Shown piece by piece: positions 24,429-35,674 of a DNA stretch of 64,000 nucleotides (positions are counted from its first letter, which is position 1; each line of letters begins with the position of its first letter). The stretch lies in assembly GCA_961205875.1 (NCBI GenBank), contig OY540809.1, forward strand, positions 33,120,267 to 33,184,266, given 5' to 3'. This DNA is from Sialis fuliginosa. Taxonomy: Eukaryota; Arthropoda; Insecta; Megaloptera; Sialidae. A program made the position numbers and the translations under genes. Under the pieces are notes generated by a model that saw only the letters and a list, made by a program, of their open reading frames with translations, searched no databases and was not told where the DNA came from.

Positions 24429-25914
24429 AAAGGCTGTAGCCGGGTAAGCATGCAAAACATGCCTTTACATGGATTTGGCTGATTATTTTTTTGGAAGTCA
24501 CATTCTATTAAACATTCAACCTGACCAAATATTAGCTTCCAAAAATTTATAGTTTTCGAAAAAAAAAATTTTTTGATTTTCAAAAAAAAATTTTTTTTTG
24601 ATAATCTGTTAGTCGAATTTGATGGTGCTTGAAATAAATTATAGAGGTACTTATGACTCATCAGAGGTAATTTTATTATGATCCTTTGTACATAATAAAC
24701 TAGAAAAAAAAATTAATAAAATTTAAAAAATCAAAAAAGACCATGTTGTCTTCGGAGGGCAATCACAATTTTTTTATATATTATACCTTGTATGTACCCA
24801 AACAACATATCAAAATCCCAAATTGATACAAAGGGTATAACATACTCGTATAAATTCGCATGCGGTCGTATCGGAGTGGCGCGAGCGTGGCGCGGGCGAG
24901 TTCAAATGTCTTAATACTTTTAAAATATCTCTAATTTGTTGCTAAACAGGACTGGGCTAGCCCAGAGCCATATCGAAAATATGTCGGGGCCCATGTCTGA
25001 CAAAAACTAAATATAGAGGCCGTAGCCGGGAATATATGGGAACTGCTCCATTGAATCAATTTAACAAATTTTTTTCTCATAGGTTGCTTTTTAAGTAAAA
25101 TTAAATTGTCCTAAATGTCTGTGCTTCAATATATTCATTTTTGCTCAGATCATTTTTAGAAAAAATAAATTATTCTTGTCTATAGTTTTTAATGGAAGAA
25201 GATTCGCTAGTTCACAGCGGAAATGTGATTTGTTACTACTAAAGTCGATTATAAACATTTATAAGCGATTTGGGGCGATTTTTTGTTACTTAAAAAGTAA
25301 CCTATGAGAAAAAAAATTGTAAAATTAATTCAATGGAGCAGTTCCCATATATTCCCGGCTACGGCCTTTATATTTTGTTTTTGTCAAGCTATGGGCCCCG
25401 TCAAATTTTTGATATGCCTCTGGGCTAGCCCAGTCCTGTTTAGCAACAAATTAGAGATATTTTAAAAGTATTAAGACATTTGAACTCGCCCGCGCCACTC
25501 TGATACGACCGCATGCGAATTTATACGAGTATGTTATACCCTTTGTATCAATTTGGGATTTTGATATGTTGTTTGGGTACATACAAGGTATAATATATAA
25601 AAAAATTGTGATTGCCCTCCGTAGACAACATGGTCTTTTTTGATTTTTTAAATTTTATTAATTTTTTTTTCTGGTTTATTATGTACAGAGGATCATAATA
25701 AAATTACCTCTGAGTAAGTACCTCTATAATTTATTTCAAGCACCATCAAATTCGACTGACAGATTATCAAAAAAATTTTTTTTTCGAATACTATAAATTT
25801 TTGGAAGCTAATATTTGGTCAGGTTGAATGTTTAATAGAATGTGACTTCCAAAAAAATAATCAGCCAAATCCATGTAAAGGCATGTTTTGCATGCTTACC
25901 CGGCTACAGCCTTT
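24429..25914. repeat. Foldback element, 1486 bp (AAAGGCTGTAGCCGGG ends)
   Basis: AAAGGCTGTAGCCGGGTAAG at 24429 is mirrored by CTTACCCGGCTACAGCCTTT ending at 25914. The arms, of about 740 bp, stay paired nearly to the centre (about 25170). Within the arms a second terminus-like block, GGCCGTAGCCGGG (25019), mirrors CCCGGCTACGGCC (about 25355-25367). A related element of exactly the same length lies at 48351-49836. No transposase and no clear target duplication were found. Confidence 0.88.
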
Positions 25915-26368
25915 ACAATACTTTTGTATATACAGGGTGGGCCATTTTAATCGATGCACCCAAATATCTCGAAAACTAAGTAGAATCAAGAAAAATGATT
26001 GGGACAAAAGTTGTAGGGTTTGAAGATGGACATCTGATGATAGTTTTTTGGGGCGGTTTCAAGGTTAATTTCGTTTTTTAAATAGAAACACATATTTTTG
26101 ATTTCGGCGATCGAAAGAGCAGGAAATTTTACGTTTGTAAAGGTTAATTTAAGGTTACATTTTTAATGAGCATAAATAAACGTTCGAAGTAATTTAAAAA
26201 TTTTTATTAATTGCACGTGTCATAAGCCTTGACCCTACGAAGTTTTTTTTTTATTCTGAAAGCCCAAAAATATCATGACTACCACATAACTTTAACTCAA
26301 AATTTAAGGCCAAATCATAATTACGTATTGACTTTTGCGAATGCTACAAGATGATCCTGATTTTTTTT

Positions 26369-26688
26369 AGATTTGTGCTTTTTTCTAATAAGACCAAATT
26401 TAATAGTGATGGACAACTTAACAGGCACAATTGTCATTATTGGTCAGTTAAGAATCTTCACTGGTACAGATCTCCAGATCATCAAAATAGATGGAGCCTT
26501 ATGGTATGATGTGGAATTGTTAATGGTTACTTAATTGGTCCTTATTTTTTAGAACAAAATGTTGATAGACAAACCTACTTAGAGTTACTAAAAGATCGGT
26601 TGCCAGGATTGTTAGAAAATGTCGACATTGCAACAAGGCAATGAATGTGGCTTGAACAAGATGGTGCAGCGCCACATTATGCACTTAT
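26369..26688 (+). pseudogene. Decayed mariner/IS630-type transposase fragment
   Basis: The frame from 26381 reads FSNKTKFNSDGQLNRHNCHY, then SVKNLHWYRSPDHQNRWSLM, CGIVNGYLIGPYFLEQNVD and WLEQDGAAPHYA. This matches the insect transposase type with SDEA-F and W-QQDGAPPHYA motifs. The expected first Asp (SDE) reads SNK, while the second Asp (EQDGAAPHY) is kept. Stops follow SLMV and precede WLEQDG. The third acidic motif is lost where hAT-derived DNA intervenes at 26690. It is inactive. Confidence 0.85.
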
Positions 26689-26689
26689 A

Positions 26690-26735
26690 CAGTGGCGTAG
26701 ATAGCTTTTTGCGATGGGGGGGGATATGACCAGCA
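26690..26735. mobile_element. Truncated hAT MITE end (CAGTGGCGTAGATAG)
   Basis: The first about 40 bp match, in inverse orientation, the right end of the element at 60743-61091 (through TTTTTGCGATGGGGG and GATATGA). No right terminus follows; another hAT-like start (CAGAGCCGGCC, about 26733) begins directly after. Confidence 0.65.
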
Positions 26736-26759
26736 GAGCCGGCCTTTGCGATTCTGGCA

Positions 26760-26873
26760 CCCCAGGCGAGATTTTTTTAATTTACTAAAACTTCTTTCAC
26801 CACTAGCTACACTAACCGGAATTGTTACAAGAATCCGCAAAGCCACCCATAGATTTGACACTGTGCTTTTCAA
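26760..26873 (-). pseudogene. hAT transposase C-terminal dimerisation fragment
   Basis: Minus-strand reading gives NLWVALRILVTIPVSVASGE then RSFSKLKKSRL. This is the highly conserved hAT C-terminal dimerisation block (IP-SVAS-ERSFS-LK) of the ZMYM1-like type. Only about 35 codons survive, inside the mariner-type element. Confidence 0.8.
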
Positions 26874-29002
26874 GTTTTGTAAAAAAAATTGTAATAAATA
26901 ATTTATTTTTGATATTAAGCATTTTATTAAGTAAAATGAATTATTTTGCAGAAAAAATCAAAACTATTATTCAAAAAATATATACAGTTTAAATTTGGCG
27001 CCCTAGAACAACATAAAAAATAAGTTTAAAACATGAAATATAACCTTAAATTGACCCTTTCAAGGTCACTACAATAAATTATGCTACATCATTCCAAACG
27101 TAAAATTTCCCGCTCTTTCGATCGCCGATATCAAAAATATGTGTTCCCATTTAAAAAAACGAAATTAACCTTGAAAGCCCCTAAAAAACGATTTCAATGT
27201 CACCATCAGATGCCCCTCTTCAAACCCTACAACTTTTCTTCCAAACATTTTTCTTGATTCTACTTAGTTTTCGAGATATTTGAGTGCATCTATTAAAATG
27301 GCCCAACATAACACACACATTTAAAATTAAAAACAGATATGACCGTCAGGAAGTTAGCGCGGACATGTGAAAAACCAACTTTTTTTTTATCTCAAAAAAT
27401 TGCTCCTTAATTGCTCCTCATATATCTGAAATTGCTCCAACTCTAATAAAATATAAACAAAAGTTATTAACTAAACAAAGAAAATTATCCTTATATGGTA
27501 TTTTTCAAAAATTAATCGTTTTTCGTAATAATTTTTATGGTCAATCAATTGCTCCAAATTACTCCCTACTTAGTTTTTAAAAATTATCAATATTTTATAA
27601 ATATTGATAATTTCAAAAAATATTATTATTTTTAAGTCAAAATTAAAATTACTAATTTTAATTGTTGTAAAATATATTTTAGAGCAAAGTTGGAAACAAA
27701 AATTTTTATATCACAAAAAATTGCTCCTCATATATCTGAAATTGCTCCAACTCTAATAAAATATAAACAAAAGTTATTAACTAAACAAACAAAACTATCC
27801 TTATATGGTATTTTTCAAAAACTACTCGTTTTTCGTAATAATTTTTATAATCAAAAATATATTTTTTTTACTTTAACTGCTTTTCACGTTCCATTATGAA
27901 TAATATGGCAACGTTGTCTATATAAAAGGCGGCAAAATTCAAATGTTGCATTTGTAGAAGAGTCATATTAGACAAAATAAAGCTTAAACCTCGGAATAAT
28001 TCCGCGATCCATATTTTTTAATGAAACCTTTTGCATTTGCTTTTAAATAGTGCCAATAAAAAATGTCTCCTCTTGAAAAAGGGTGTTAATTGTTTATTTG
28101 TTTAATAACAACAATTAAGCGCCAAATTAGTTGTAAAATTGAATATCTCGAATATAAATCGATGAAAAATTATGAAAATGGGTTCCTAGAGGTTTTGATA
28201 TTCTTTTGTTACGCATATGTTCGTGTCCACAGGATATTATCAATTACATTTACCTTATAATATTTATAATGCAAATATAATACTGATTACATATTAGTTT
28301 ATTAGTATTAAAATTTATAAATCACAAAAATCCTTAATTATTGTGTTTTTTTTCACCAATGACACCCTATTTTCTAGAATACTTGATTAACTTTTAATTG
28401 TAAATAAAAAAAAGTACTTTTTGTTGACAAAATAAATAATGTCAAACCCTTTTTGTATTGATAATTTGAATTTACCGCTTAAATGCACATGCAAGCTGCC
28501 ATATTTAAAATTCGCTACCATAGTTAAGATAATAATAATATAAGAACATTATGAATGTACATTATTGTACATACATACATAATATATACACAATAATCAT
28601 TTTTGAATTTATGAATTCAGATTATAAAATAATAAAGTATGAGCATTAATGAGCACTTTTTTTTTTTTTTTTAACTACTACTAATTGAAGATATTCTGTT
28701 GACGCGAACTTATTATACTTACATAACATAAGAATAACAAATGCAACATTTGAATTTTGCCGCTTTTTATATAGACAACGTTGCCATATTACTCATAATA
28801 GAACTTGAATAGCGGTTAAAGTAAAAATATGTATATTTTTGATTTTGATTTAAAAATATTGATAATTTTAAAAAATAAGTGGGGAGCAATTTAGGAGCAA
28901 TTGATTGACTATAAAAATTATTACGAAAAACTATTAATTTTTGAAAAATACCATATAAGGAAAATTTTCTTTGTTTAGTTAATAACTTTTGTTTATATTT
29001 TA

Positions 29003-30022
29003 CTAGCTGCTACCTGCGGCTTCGCTCGCGTAAATTTTGTAACCCCCATCTTAATGATATTTTTTCCGCCGGATCGAGTGAAACTAATTACAACCACTCA
29101 TATGTAAGAGTGTGAAACATAATTTTTTTCTATATTTTAGTTTTCATTCATTATGCAAAATCGCAAATATCTCGACTGCTATGCGAAATAGGTTTTTTCT
29201 TCTTCTATATACCCCATGTATAAATACCCGACCCCTGTGGTATTTTTCTCGCCGGATCTAATAAAACTAATTACAACCCTTCATATGTAACAGGCGGTGA
29301 AATGTTTATTACTAAAAAAAAATTTTCCATACAAATTTTTCAACCCTTTTGCAATCCCTTAAGGGTTGAATTTTCGGGATACGAAGTAGCCTATGTTCTT
29401 TCTCGAGATGCAAGATATCTCACTGCCAAATTTCATCAAGATCGGTAAAGCGGTTTAGCCGTGAACAGGTAAAAAATAGACAGACTGAGAGATACACTTT
29501 TGCATTTACATATATTATAAGTCTTGACTTCTATTTAAGATAAGGGGTTGTTTTGTCCCCCTAATAACCCCTCTGCCGTAGTATTTTTCTCGCCAGATCG
29601 AATGTAACCAATTACAACCCTTCATATGTGACAGGGGGTGAAATATAAAATTTTTCTTATTTTTAGTTTTCTTCCATAATACAAAATCGTAAATATCTTG
29701 GTTCCTATGCGAGATTGAGGGTTGTTTTCCCCCTGAAACCTCCATCCCCGTAGTATTTTTCCCGCCGGATCGAATAAAACCAATTACAACCCGGGGGGGG
29801 TAAAATATTAATTACTAAAAAAAATCAAAATTTTTCCACTCCCTTGCAATTTCTTAGGGTTTGCATTTTCGAGATACGAAGTAGCCTATGTCCGTCCTCG
29901 GAATGCAAACTATCTTACTGCCAAATTTCATCAAGATCGGCTCAGTGGTTTAGCCGTGAAAAGGTAACAGACAGACAGAGAGACAGGCAAACACACTTTC
30001 GCATTTATAATATTAGTATGGA
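29003..30022 (-). mobile_element. Helitron-like element, copy 1
   Basis: On the minus strand the 3' end reads GCGAGCGAAGCCGCAGGTAG then CAGCTAG followed by T (CTAG at 29003-29006), with a GC-rich hairpin just inside. The 5' end is TCCATACTAATATTATAAAT (TC at 30021-30022). A TC start, 3' hairpin, CTRR end and no terminal inverted repeats are Helitron traits. An internal terminus-like junction at about 29510-29525 suggests two tandem members, each with ACCGATCTTGATGAAATTTG. No Rep/helicase ORF is present. Confidence 0.75.
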
Positions 30023-30344
30023 TTTATTAATAGTATACCTACATTTTGTATTAAAATTGATGAACCTTTCTTAAATCAAATATAGTTGTAAATTGAATGT
30101 CACTTTTAGATGTACGATGTTCAGATCACAGAGACAAATGTACAAATTCATACAACAATTAAACAAAATATTATTTAAAATTACGACAATATTAATTATT
30201 AATTAAATAAATTCTTCTAATATTTATGATTACAAAATAATACAATAAAATACCTATGTAGGTAAAAATATTGATATATCAATAACTTTAAGTTTTAAAT
30301 TTTAATGTATTACATATGTTATGCCGAATGTTAGTCATTCGAAT

Positions 30345-32017
30345 ACTGTGATTGTTTGGGTTTGGTGTAAATTTTTCGAAACACAATTTTTCGAATCACA
30401 ATTTTTCGAATCACAATTCTTCGAATCACAATTTTTCGAAACACACTTTTTCGAAACACAATTTTTCGAATCACAATTTTTCGAATCAAAATTCTTCGAA
30501 TGAACAATTTTTCGAAAAATTTAAGTTTTATTGTTCAAATTTTATTTAGTTAATAAAATATTAAGTAAAATAATATTTGGACATTTTACGATATCCATAT
30601 ATTAATATTATAAATGCGAAAGTGTATTTGTCTGTCTGTCTGTCTGTTTGTTACCTTTTCACGGCTAAACCGCTGAACCGATCTTGATGAAATTTGGCAG
30701 TGAGATAGCTTGCATCCCGAGGACGGGCATAGGCTATTTCGTATCTTAAAAATTCAACCCCTAAGAAATTGGAATTTTTTTTTTTTAGTAATTAATATTT
30801 ATACCCCTCGAAACATATGAAGAGTTGTAAGTAGTTTTTTCGATCCGGCGGGAAAAATGCCACGGGGGCGAGGGTTTTAGGGGGAAAACAACCCTATCTC
30901 GCATAGGAGCTGAGATATTTACGATTTTGTATAATGAAAGAAAACTAAAAATAAGAAAAATTTAATATTTTACCCCCTGTCACATATGAAGAGTTGTAAT
31001 TGATTACATTCGATCTGGCGTGAAAAATACTACGGAAGAGAGATTATTAGGGGGACAAAACAACCCCTTATCTTACATAGGAGTCGCGATTTATATTATA
31101 AATGCGAAAGTGTATCCCTCAGTCTTTACCGATTTTGATGAAATTTGGCAGTGAGATGGCTTACATCCCGAGGACGGATAAAGGCTATTTCGTATCTCGA
31201 AAATTCAACCCCTAAGGAATTGCAAGGGGGAGGAAAAATTTTAATTTTTTTTAGTAATTAATATTTTACCCCCCGTTACATATGAAGGGTTGTAAGTGGT
31301 TTTATTCGATCCGACGGGAAAAATACCACGGGGGCGGGGGTTTTAGGGGAAAAAACAACCCTCTATCTCGCATAGGAGCCGAGATATTTACGATTTTGTA
31401 TAATGAAAGAAAACTAAAAATAAGATAAATTTAATATTTTACCCCCTGTCACATATGAAGGGTTATAATTAGTTTCATTCGATCCGGCGGAAAAAATATC
31501 ATGGGAATGAGGGTTTCGAAATCCACGCGAGCGAATCCGCGGGCAGCAGTTAGTATTTAATAAACAAAAAGCCATGTAATTTATTTAGGTACATACATGC
31601 ATATGTTAATACATATGCAGTTTGTGAGAGAGCTGGCTAATCCTCTCATCAATAAACTAATTTTGTTTAATGTTAATAATAACATACGCGTCAAAAAGAA
31701 CATTTATTGGGATTTAAAAAACAAAAAAAAATCGCTTAAATTGAATTTATTAATAACTTTAAAAAAACATGCAAATACAACTTAAATATATTTCGTAAAA
31801 TGTCCAAATATTACTTTGCTTAATATTTTATTAACTAAATAAAATTTCAACAATAAAACTTAAATTTTTCGAAAAATTGTTCATTCGAAAAATTGTTCAT
31901 TCGAAGAATTGTGATTCGAAAAATTGTGATTCGAAAAATTGTGTTTCGAAAATTGTGTTTCGAAAAATTGTGATTCGAAGAATTGTGATTCGAAAAATTA
32001 TACCGATTGTTTGTCTT
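30345..32017. repeat. Foldback element whose arms are 15-bp tandem repeats
   Basis: The left arm has about nine units of the form AATTTTTCGAATCAC (30370-30505). The right arm has the inverse units (31866-31998). The symmetry continues inward through AAGTTTTATTGTT and AATATTATTTTACTTAA-type blocks to about 30593 and 31795. A Helitron-like insert fills the middle. Apparent ORFs encoding FFESQFFES-type peptides are by-products of the repeat. Confidence 0.85.
30594..31553 (+). mobile_element. Helitron-like element inside the 15-bp-repeat foldback
   Basis: The 5' end TCCATATATTAATATTATAA is at 30594 and the 3' end GCGAGCGAATCCGCGGGCAG then CAGTTAG closes at 31553, followed by T. An A precedes and a T follows, the usual A/T insertion site. 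The interior repeats the GTTACCTTTTCACGGCTAAA and GATCCGGCGGGAAAAA blocks shared with the other Helitron copies. CTAG is mutated to TTAG. Confidence 0.75.
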
Positions 32018-32713
32018 CAATTTTTTTGACAAATTTATGTACGAAAATTTTAATTATTTATTACTTTAGAGTTGTACCTATTTTTTCATTCGTTATGTTC
32101 TTTATATTTCTTTTTTGTCATATTTTATTGTGCATATTAAACACATTTACTTCAAAATTTTAAATGGCCACTGACATTTAAAAATTATCAATAAAATATA
32201 ACGTATCCATAGTTATGACATTTGCAATTAATTTAATAGATGCTTAAAGCGCATTATATGTAAACGTATTTTGTTCATTTTCTCCTCTTTAACAAATCTT
32301 TTTCAAAAATCAGACACGGGTTCATGGTTGTCAATTAACCAAAGTATTTAAAAAAAATAAAAAAATCTAAAATCGATTTTCGTTTTGATAGTTTTTTACA
32401 TCAAAATTTTTTTGTTTTGTTTTTTTTTTCATTTTTTTTAAATTTGAAATTTGAACCTTACATTATATCAAATTTGAACCTTACAATTATATACAAGGAA
32501 TATAAAAAAAATAATAAAAAAATTGTAACTTTTTTTTTGAAAAATTGGGGGCCCCTTGTCACCCCATTTATAAACTTTTTCAAAAAAGGCCCATTAGTTG
32601 TTATTTTTTACCCTCAAGGAATGTATATACCAAATTTCAAGGTTCTCCGATGAGTGGAAATGGTCAAAAAAATGATTATCAGTGAGTGAGGACACTTCGT
32701 TATATATAGTAGA
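32018..32713. other. AT-rich spacer without recognised feature
   Basis: Long T and A runs; no gene and no paired termini. It lies between the foldback and Helitron copy 2 within the 7.2-kb composite. Short segments near 32620-32640 (CCAAATTTCAAGG) resemble dispersed repeat tails. Confidence 0.4.
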
Positions 32714-32896
32714 CTAGCTGCTACCCGCGGCTTCGCTCGCGTAAATTTTGTAACCCCCATATTAATGATATTTTTTCCGCCGGATCGAGTGAAGCTAATT
32801 ACAATCACTCATATGTAAGAGTGTGAAATATAAATTTTTTCTATATTTTAGTTTTCATTCATTATGCAAAATCGCAAATATCTTGACTGCTATGCG

Positions 32897-33294
32897 CAGT
32901 GGCGTAGGAACGGGGGGGTTTGGGGTCGACCCCCCCCCCCTCCCCGAAATTTTAAAATATATGAAATTAGTATAACAATTTTGAACAAAATTACGTTTTT
33001 GTGGCAATAACCCCCCCCCCCCCTGAAATTTTAAATTCTGTTAAAATATGCGAAATAAGAATAAAAATTTTGAACTGAATGACTTTTTTTTTTTGAAAAA
33101 AAAAAAAAACGGTCTTCAACAATAATTATAATTTTCAATTGTGTGACCTTTTTTTTTTTTTTTAGTCATAAAAGTCAAAAATAAATAAAATTTTTGCTTA
33201 TTCGATCAAAAAATTTTCTAATAATTTCACATATTTTCGGAATACCAAACTTAACCCCCCCCCCCCCCCGAAAATTTTTCTTACTACGCCACTG
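32897..33294. mobile_element. hAT-type element (CAGTGGCGTAGG ends), 8-bp target duplication
   Basis: CAGTGGCGTAGG at 32897 pairs with CTACGCCACTG ending at 33294. GCTATGCG is duplicated at 32889-32896 and 33295-33302. Removing it restores the Helitron sequence seen at 29177-29192. The interior is dominated by long C and A/T homopolymers. Confidence 0.93.
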
Positions 33295-33634
33295 GCTATG
33301 CGAGATAGGTTTTTTTTTCTTCTATATACCCCATGTATAAATACCCGACCACTGTGGTATTTTTCCCGCCGGATCTAATAAAACTAATTACAACCATTCA
33401 TATGTAACAGGGGGTGGAATGTTTATTACTAAAAAAAAATTTCCCATACAAATTTTTCAACCATTTTGCAATCCCTTAAGGGTTGAATTTTCGGGATACG
33501 AAGTAGCCTATGTTCTTCCTCGGGATGCAAGATATCTCACTGCCAAATTTCATCAAGATCGGTAAAGCGGTTTAGCCGTGAACAGGTAAAAAATAGACAG
33601 ACTGAGAGATACACTTTTGCATTTATATTATAAG

Positions 33635-33933
33635 TCTTGACTTCAGTACCAATTGATATCTCGTATTGATAAGACGTGATCAATTAGTGAAGTTATATGT
33701 TTAAATATCTGTAGTTTTAAGTGATTAATATAGTTTTAAATTAACATAAAAATATACTTTAATACAATCGTTATACCTAGTTTAATTAGTTTTAAATAAA
33801 TCATAGTATAATATTAAAAAACTTAGATATAATATTTCTCACGTGTGAAAGAAAGATAGTGTAATGTGCATGCATGAGTGGAACAAGTGAAGAGGAAGAA
33901 ATCCAGCTGACAAGAAATTTATTTATAAAAAAA
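33635..33933 (+). mobile_element. 5'-truncated LINE 3' end with 13-bp target duplication and A-tail
   Basis: A 299-bp insert ends in ATTTATAAAAAAA and is flanked by AAGTCTTGACTTC at 33622-33634 and 33934-33946. Copy 1 of the Helitron has only one AAGTCTTGACTTC at the same place, so the empty site is visible in this window. The near-3' block GAAATCCAGCTGACAAGAAA resembles the LINE 3' UTR at 5549-5575. Confidence 0.85.
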
Positions 33934-34565
33934 AAGTCTTGACTTCTATGTAAGATAAGGGGTTGTTTTGTCCACCTAATAACCCCTCTGCCGTAGTATT
34001 TTTCTCGCCAGATCGAATGTAACCAATTACAACCCTTCATATGTGACAGTGGGTGAAATATAAAATTTTTCTTATTTTTAATTTTCTTCCATAATACAAA
34101 ATCGTAAATATCTTGGTTCCTATGCGAGATTGAGGGTTGTTTTCCCCCTGAAACCTCCATCCCCGTAGTATTTTTCCCGCCGGATCGAATAAAACCAATT
34201 ACAACCCGGGGGGGTAAAATATTAATTACTAAAAAAAATCAAAATTTTTCCACTCCCTTGCAATTTCTTAGGGGTTGCATTTTCGAGATACGAAGTAGCC
34301 TATGTCCGTCCTCGGGATGCAAGCTATCTTACTGCCAAATTTCATCAAGATCGGTTCAGCGGTTTAGCCGTGAAAAGGTAACAGACAGTAACGATTAATT
34401 TTTGAAAAATACCATATAAGGATAATTTTCTTTGTTTAGTTAATAACTTTTATTTATATTTTATTAGAGTTGGAACAATTTCAGATATATGAGGAGCAAT
34501 TTTTTGAGATAAAAAAAAAGTTGGTTTTTCACTTGTCCACGCTAACTTCCTGACGGTACAGATAT

Positions 34566-35085
34566 GACATTGTTATATTTATGTCTTTTATATACTCGCA
34601 CAAGTGTTAGAGCTGGGCGCGGATCGTGATTTTTTGGTTGACGTCGGATTACGGCCGTAATCTAACGAGCGTGAGCGATTATAAAATCGTGAGTGTGCGT
34701 AAGTCCGTGAATATAATATAATATACTTAGGTATAATATAGATTTTATAAAACTAATTTTAAAATGTACTGTTGCTCTGTTTTCTTTTCTTTTTTGTTAT
34801 TTCTATTTGCACTATAAATGTGGTTTAAGAAAAAAAAATGTATTCATAATTTTAAAATTTAATTTACATCATATATTAAGTTGTCTCACGAGCGTGACCC
34901 ACCGTACGCTCTTACCTATAAGCATTTTAGATGAATTTAAACACAAAACGATACACTGTCACATTGATGTATATTTACATGCTATGTATATCTATTTAAA
35001 AGCAAGCGACATATGTAGTTTAAAAAAGACACGCACGTGGTATTCGCGACATTTGCACGACATTGTTGTGTCGTATATATAGGTG
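34566..35085. other. Spacer with an unpaired foldback-like fragment
   Basis: Around 34609-34695 is a GC-richer block starting AGAGCTGGGCGCGGATCG that resembles the terminus AGAGTTGGGC of the element at 36273, but no partner was found. No gene is supported. Confidence 0.4.
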
Positions 35086-35674
35086 TTTCTTAAGTACGCA
35101 GACATACTCAAGGGGAGAATTTTTTGGTTTATTTGAAGAAAAGTTTATATAAGTGTCCGAAAAAAATTTTGTGTGTGAGCTACAGCCATCAAAAGGTTTT
35201 GCCAAAAATTAGTTTTAATTCCATATCTTGAGAACCAATTGTGATACAGGTATGAAATTTGATAATTAATAAGTATTATCCATTTCCAGTACAAATCAAC
35301 AATTATGTTTAAACCAGGGATTCAGGGGAGTCATGGAGTCAATGGGTCCGTCGATTGTTATCTATTATTTTTTTGTTCTTTAATTTTTCCTACTGTAGGC
35401 ACTAATGTAAGATTACTTATATGACATAAAATACACAAAAATATACTTGCTCATTTGTCATAGTATCAACCATTTACGAGAAATACCGAAATAAAGAAAG
35501 CAATGCAAATTTTTTTAATATGGGTGTTTTAAATTACACGTAGGTACTAAGCTTGTAGTTTTGTTTCATGAAAAAGTAAAAATCGACAGCCGCACTGGTC
35601 GCATACACCCTTGGTCTAAATTAATACTGGATATCGATAACACTTATTAATACTATCAAATTTCATACCTGTAA

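Larger units (their letters stand above)
25933..27305. mobile_element. Mariner-type element (CAGGGTGGGCCATTTTAA end) with long inverted ends
   Basis: CAGGGTGGGCCATTTTAAT follows TA at 25931-25932. The inverse (AAAATGGCCC near 27293-27303, with the last bases decayed) closes the element. Long inverted arms of about 250 bp carry CAAATATCTCGAAAACTAAG and its inverse. The interior holds a plus-strand transposase remnant (26369-26688) interrupted by hAT-derived pieces (26690-26873). Confidence 0.8.
32714..34387 (-). mobile_element. Helitron-like element, copy 2, with two nested insertions, 5' end lost
   Basis: CTAG at 32714-32717 with the GCGAGCGAAGCCGCGGGTAG hairpin marks the minus-strand 3' end. 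The body is collinear with copy 1 (29003-30022), but a hAT element (32897-33294) and a LINE fragment (33635-33933) interrupt it. The 5' terminal bases present in copy 1 are missing where it meets foldback arm sequence at 34388. Confidence 0.75.
27341..34557. mobile_element. 7.2-kb composite foldback element with perfect 8-bp target duplication
   Basis: ACCGTCAGGAAGTTAGCG near 27342 pairs with CGCTAACTTCCTGACGGT ending at 34557. ACAGATAT is duplicated at 27333-27340 and 34558-34565. The left arm has two units starting AAAAAATTGCTCC about 304 bp apart (about 27420 and 27724). Mirror units lie at about 28830-29002 and 34390-34520. A smaller mirror joins 27890-27960 with 28740-28800. The right arm is split by about 5.4 kb of nested material: Helitrons, a second foldback, a hAT element and a LINE fragment. 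No transposase of its own is seen; the 8-bp duplication suggests hAT-type mobilisation. Confidence 0.82.

Noticed and set aside
30370..30505. CRISPR-like short repeats
   Set aside because: Units are directly adjacent with no spacers, and the genome is eukaryotic.
30321..30549. ORFs encoding repeated FFESQFFES or NFSNHNFS peptides
   Set aside because: They are translations of a 15-bp tandem repeat in the arm of a foldback; the inverse arm gives the same kind of frames.
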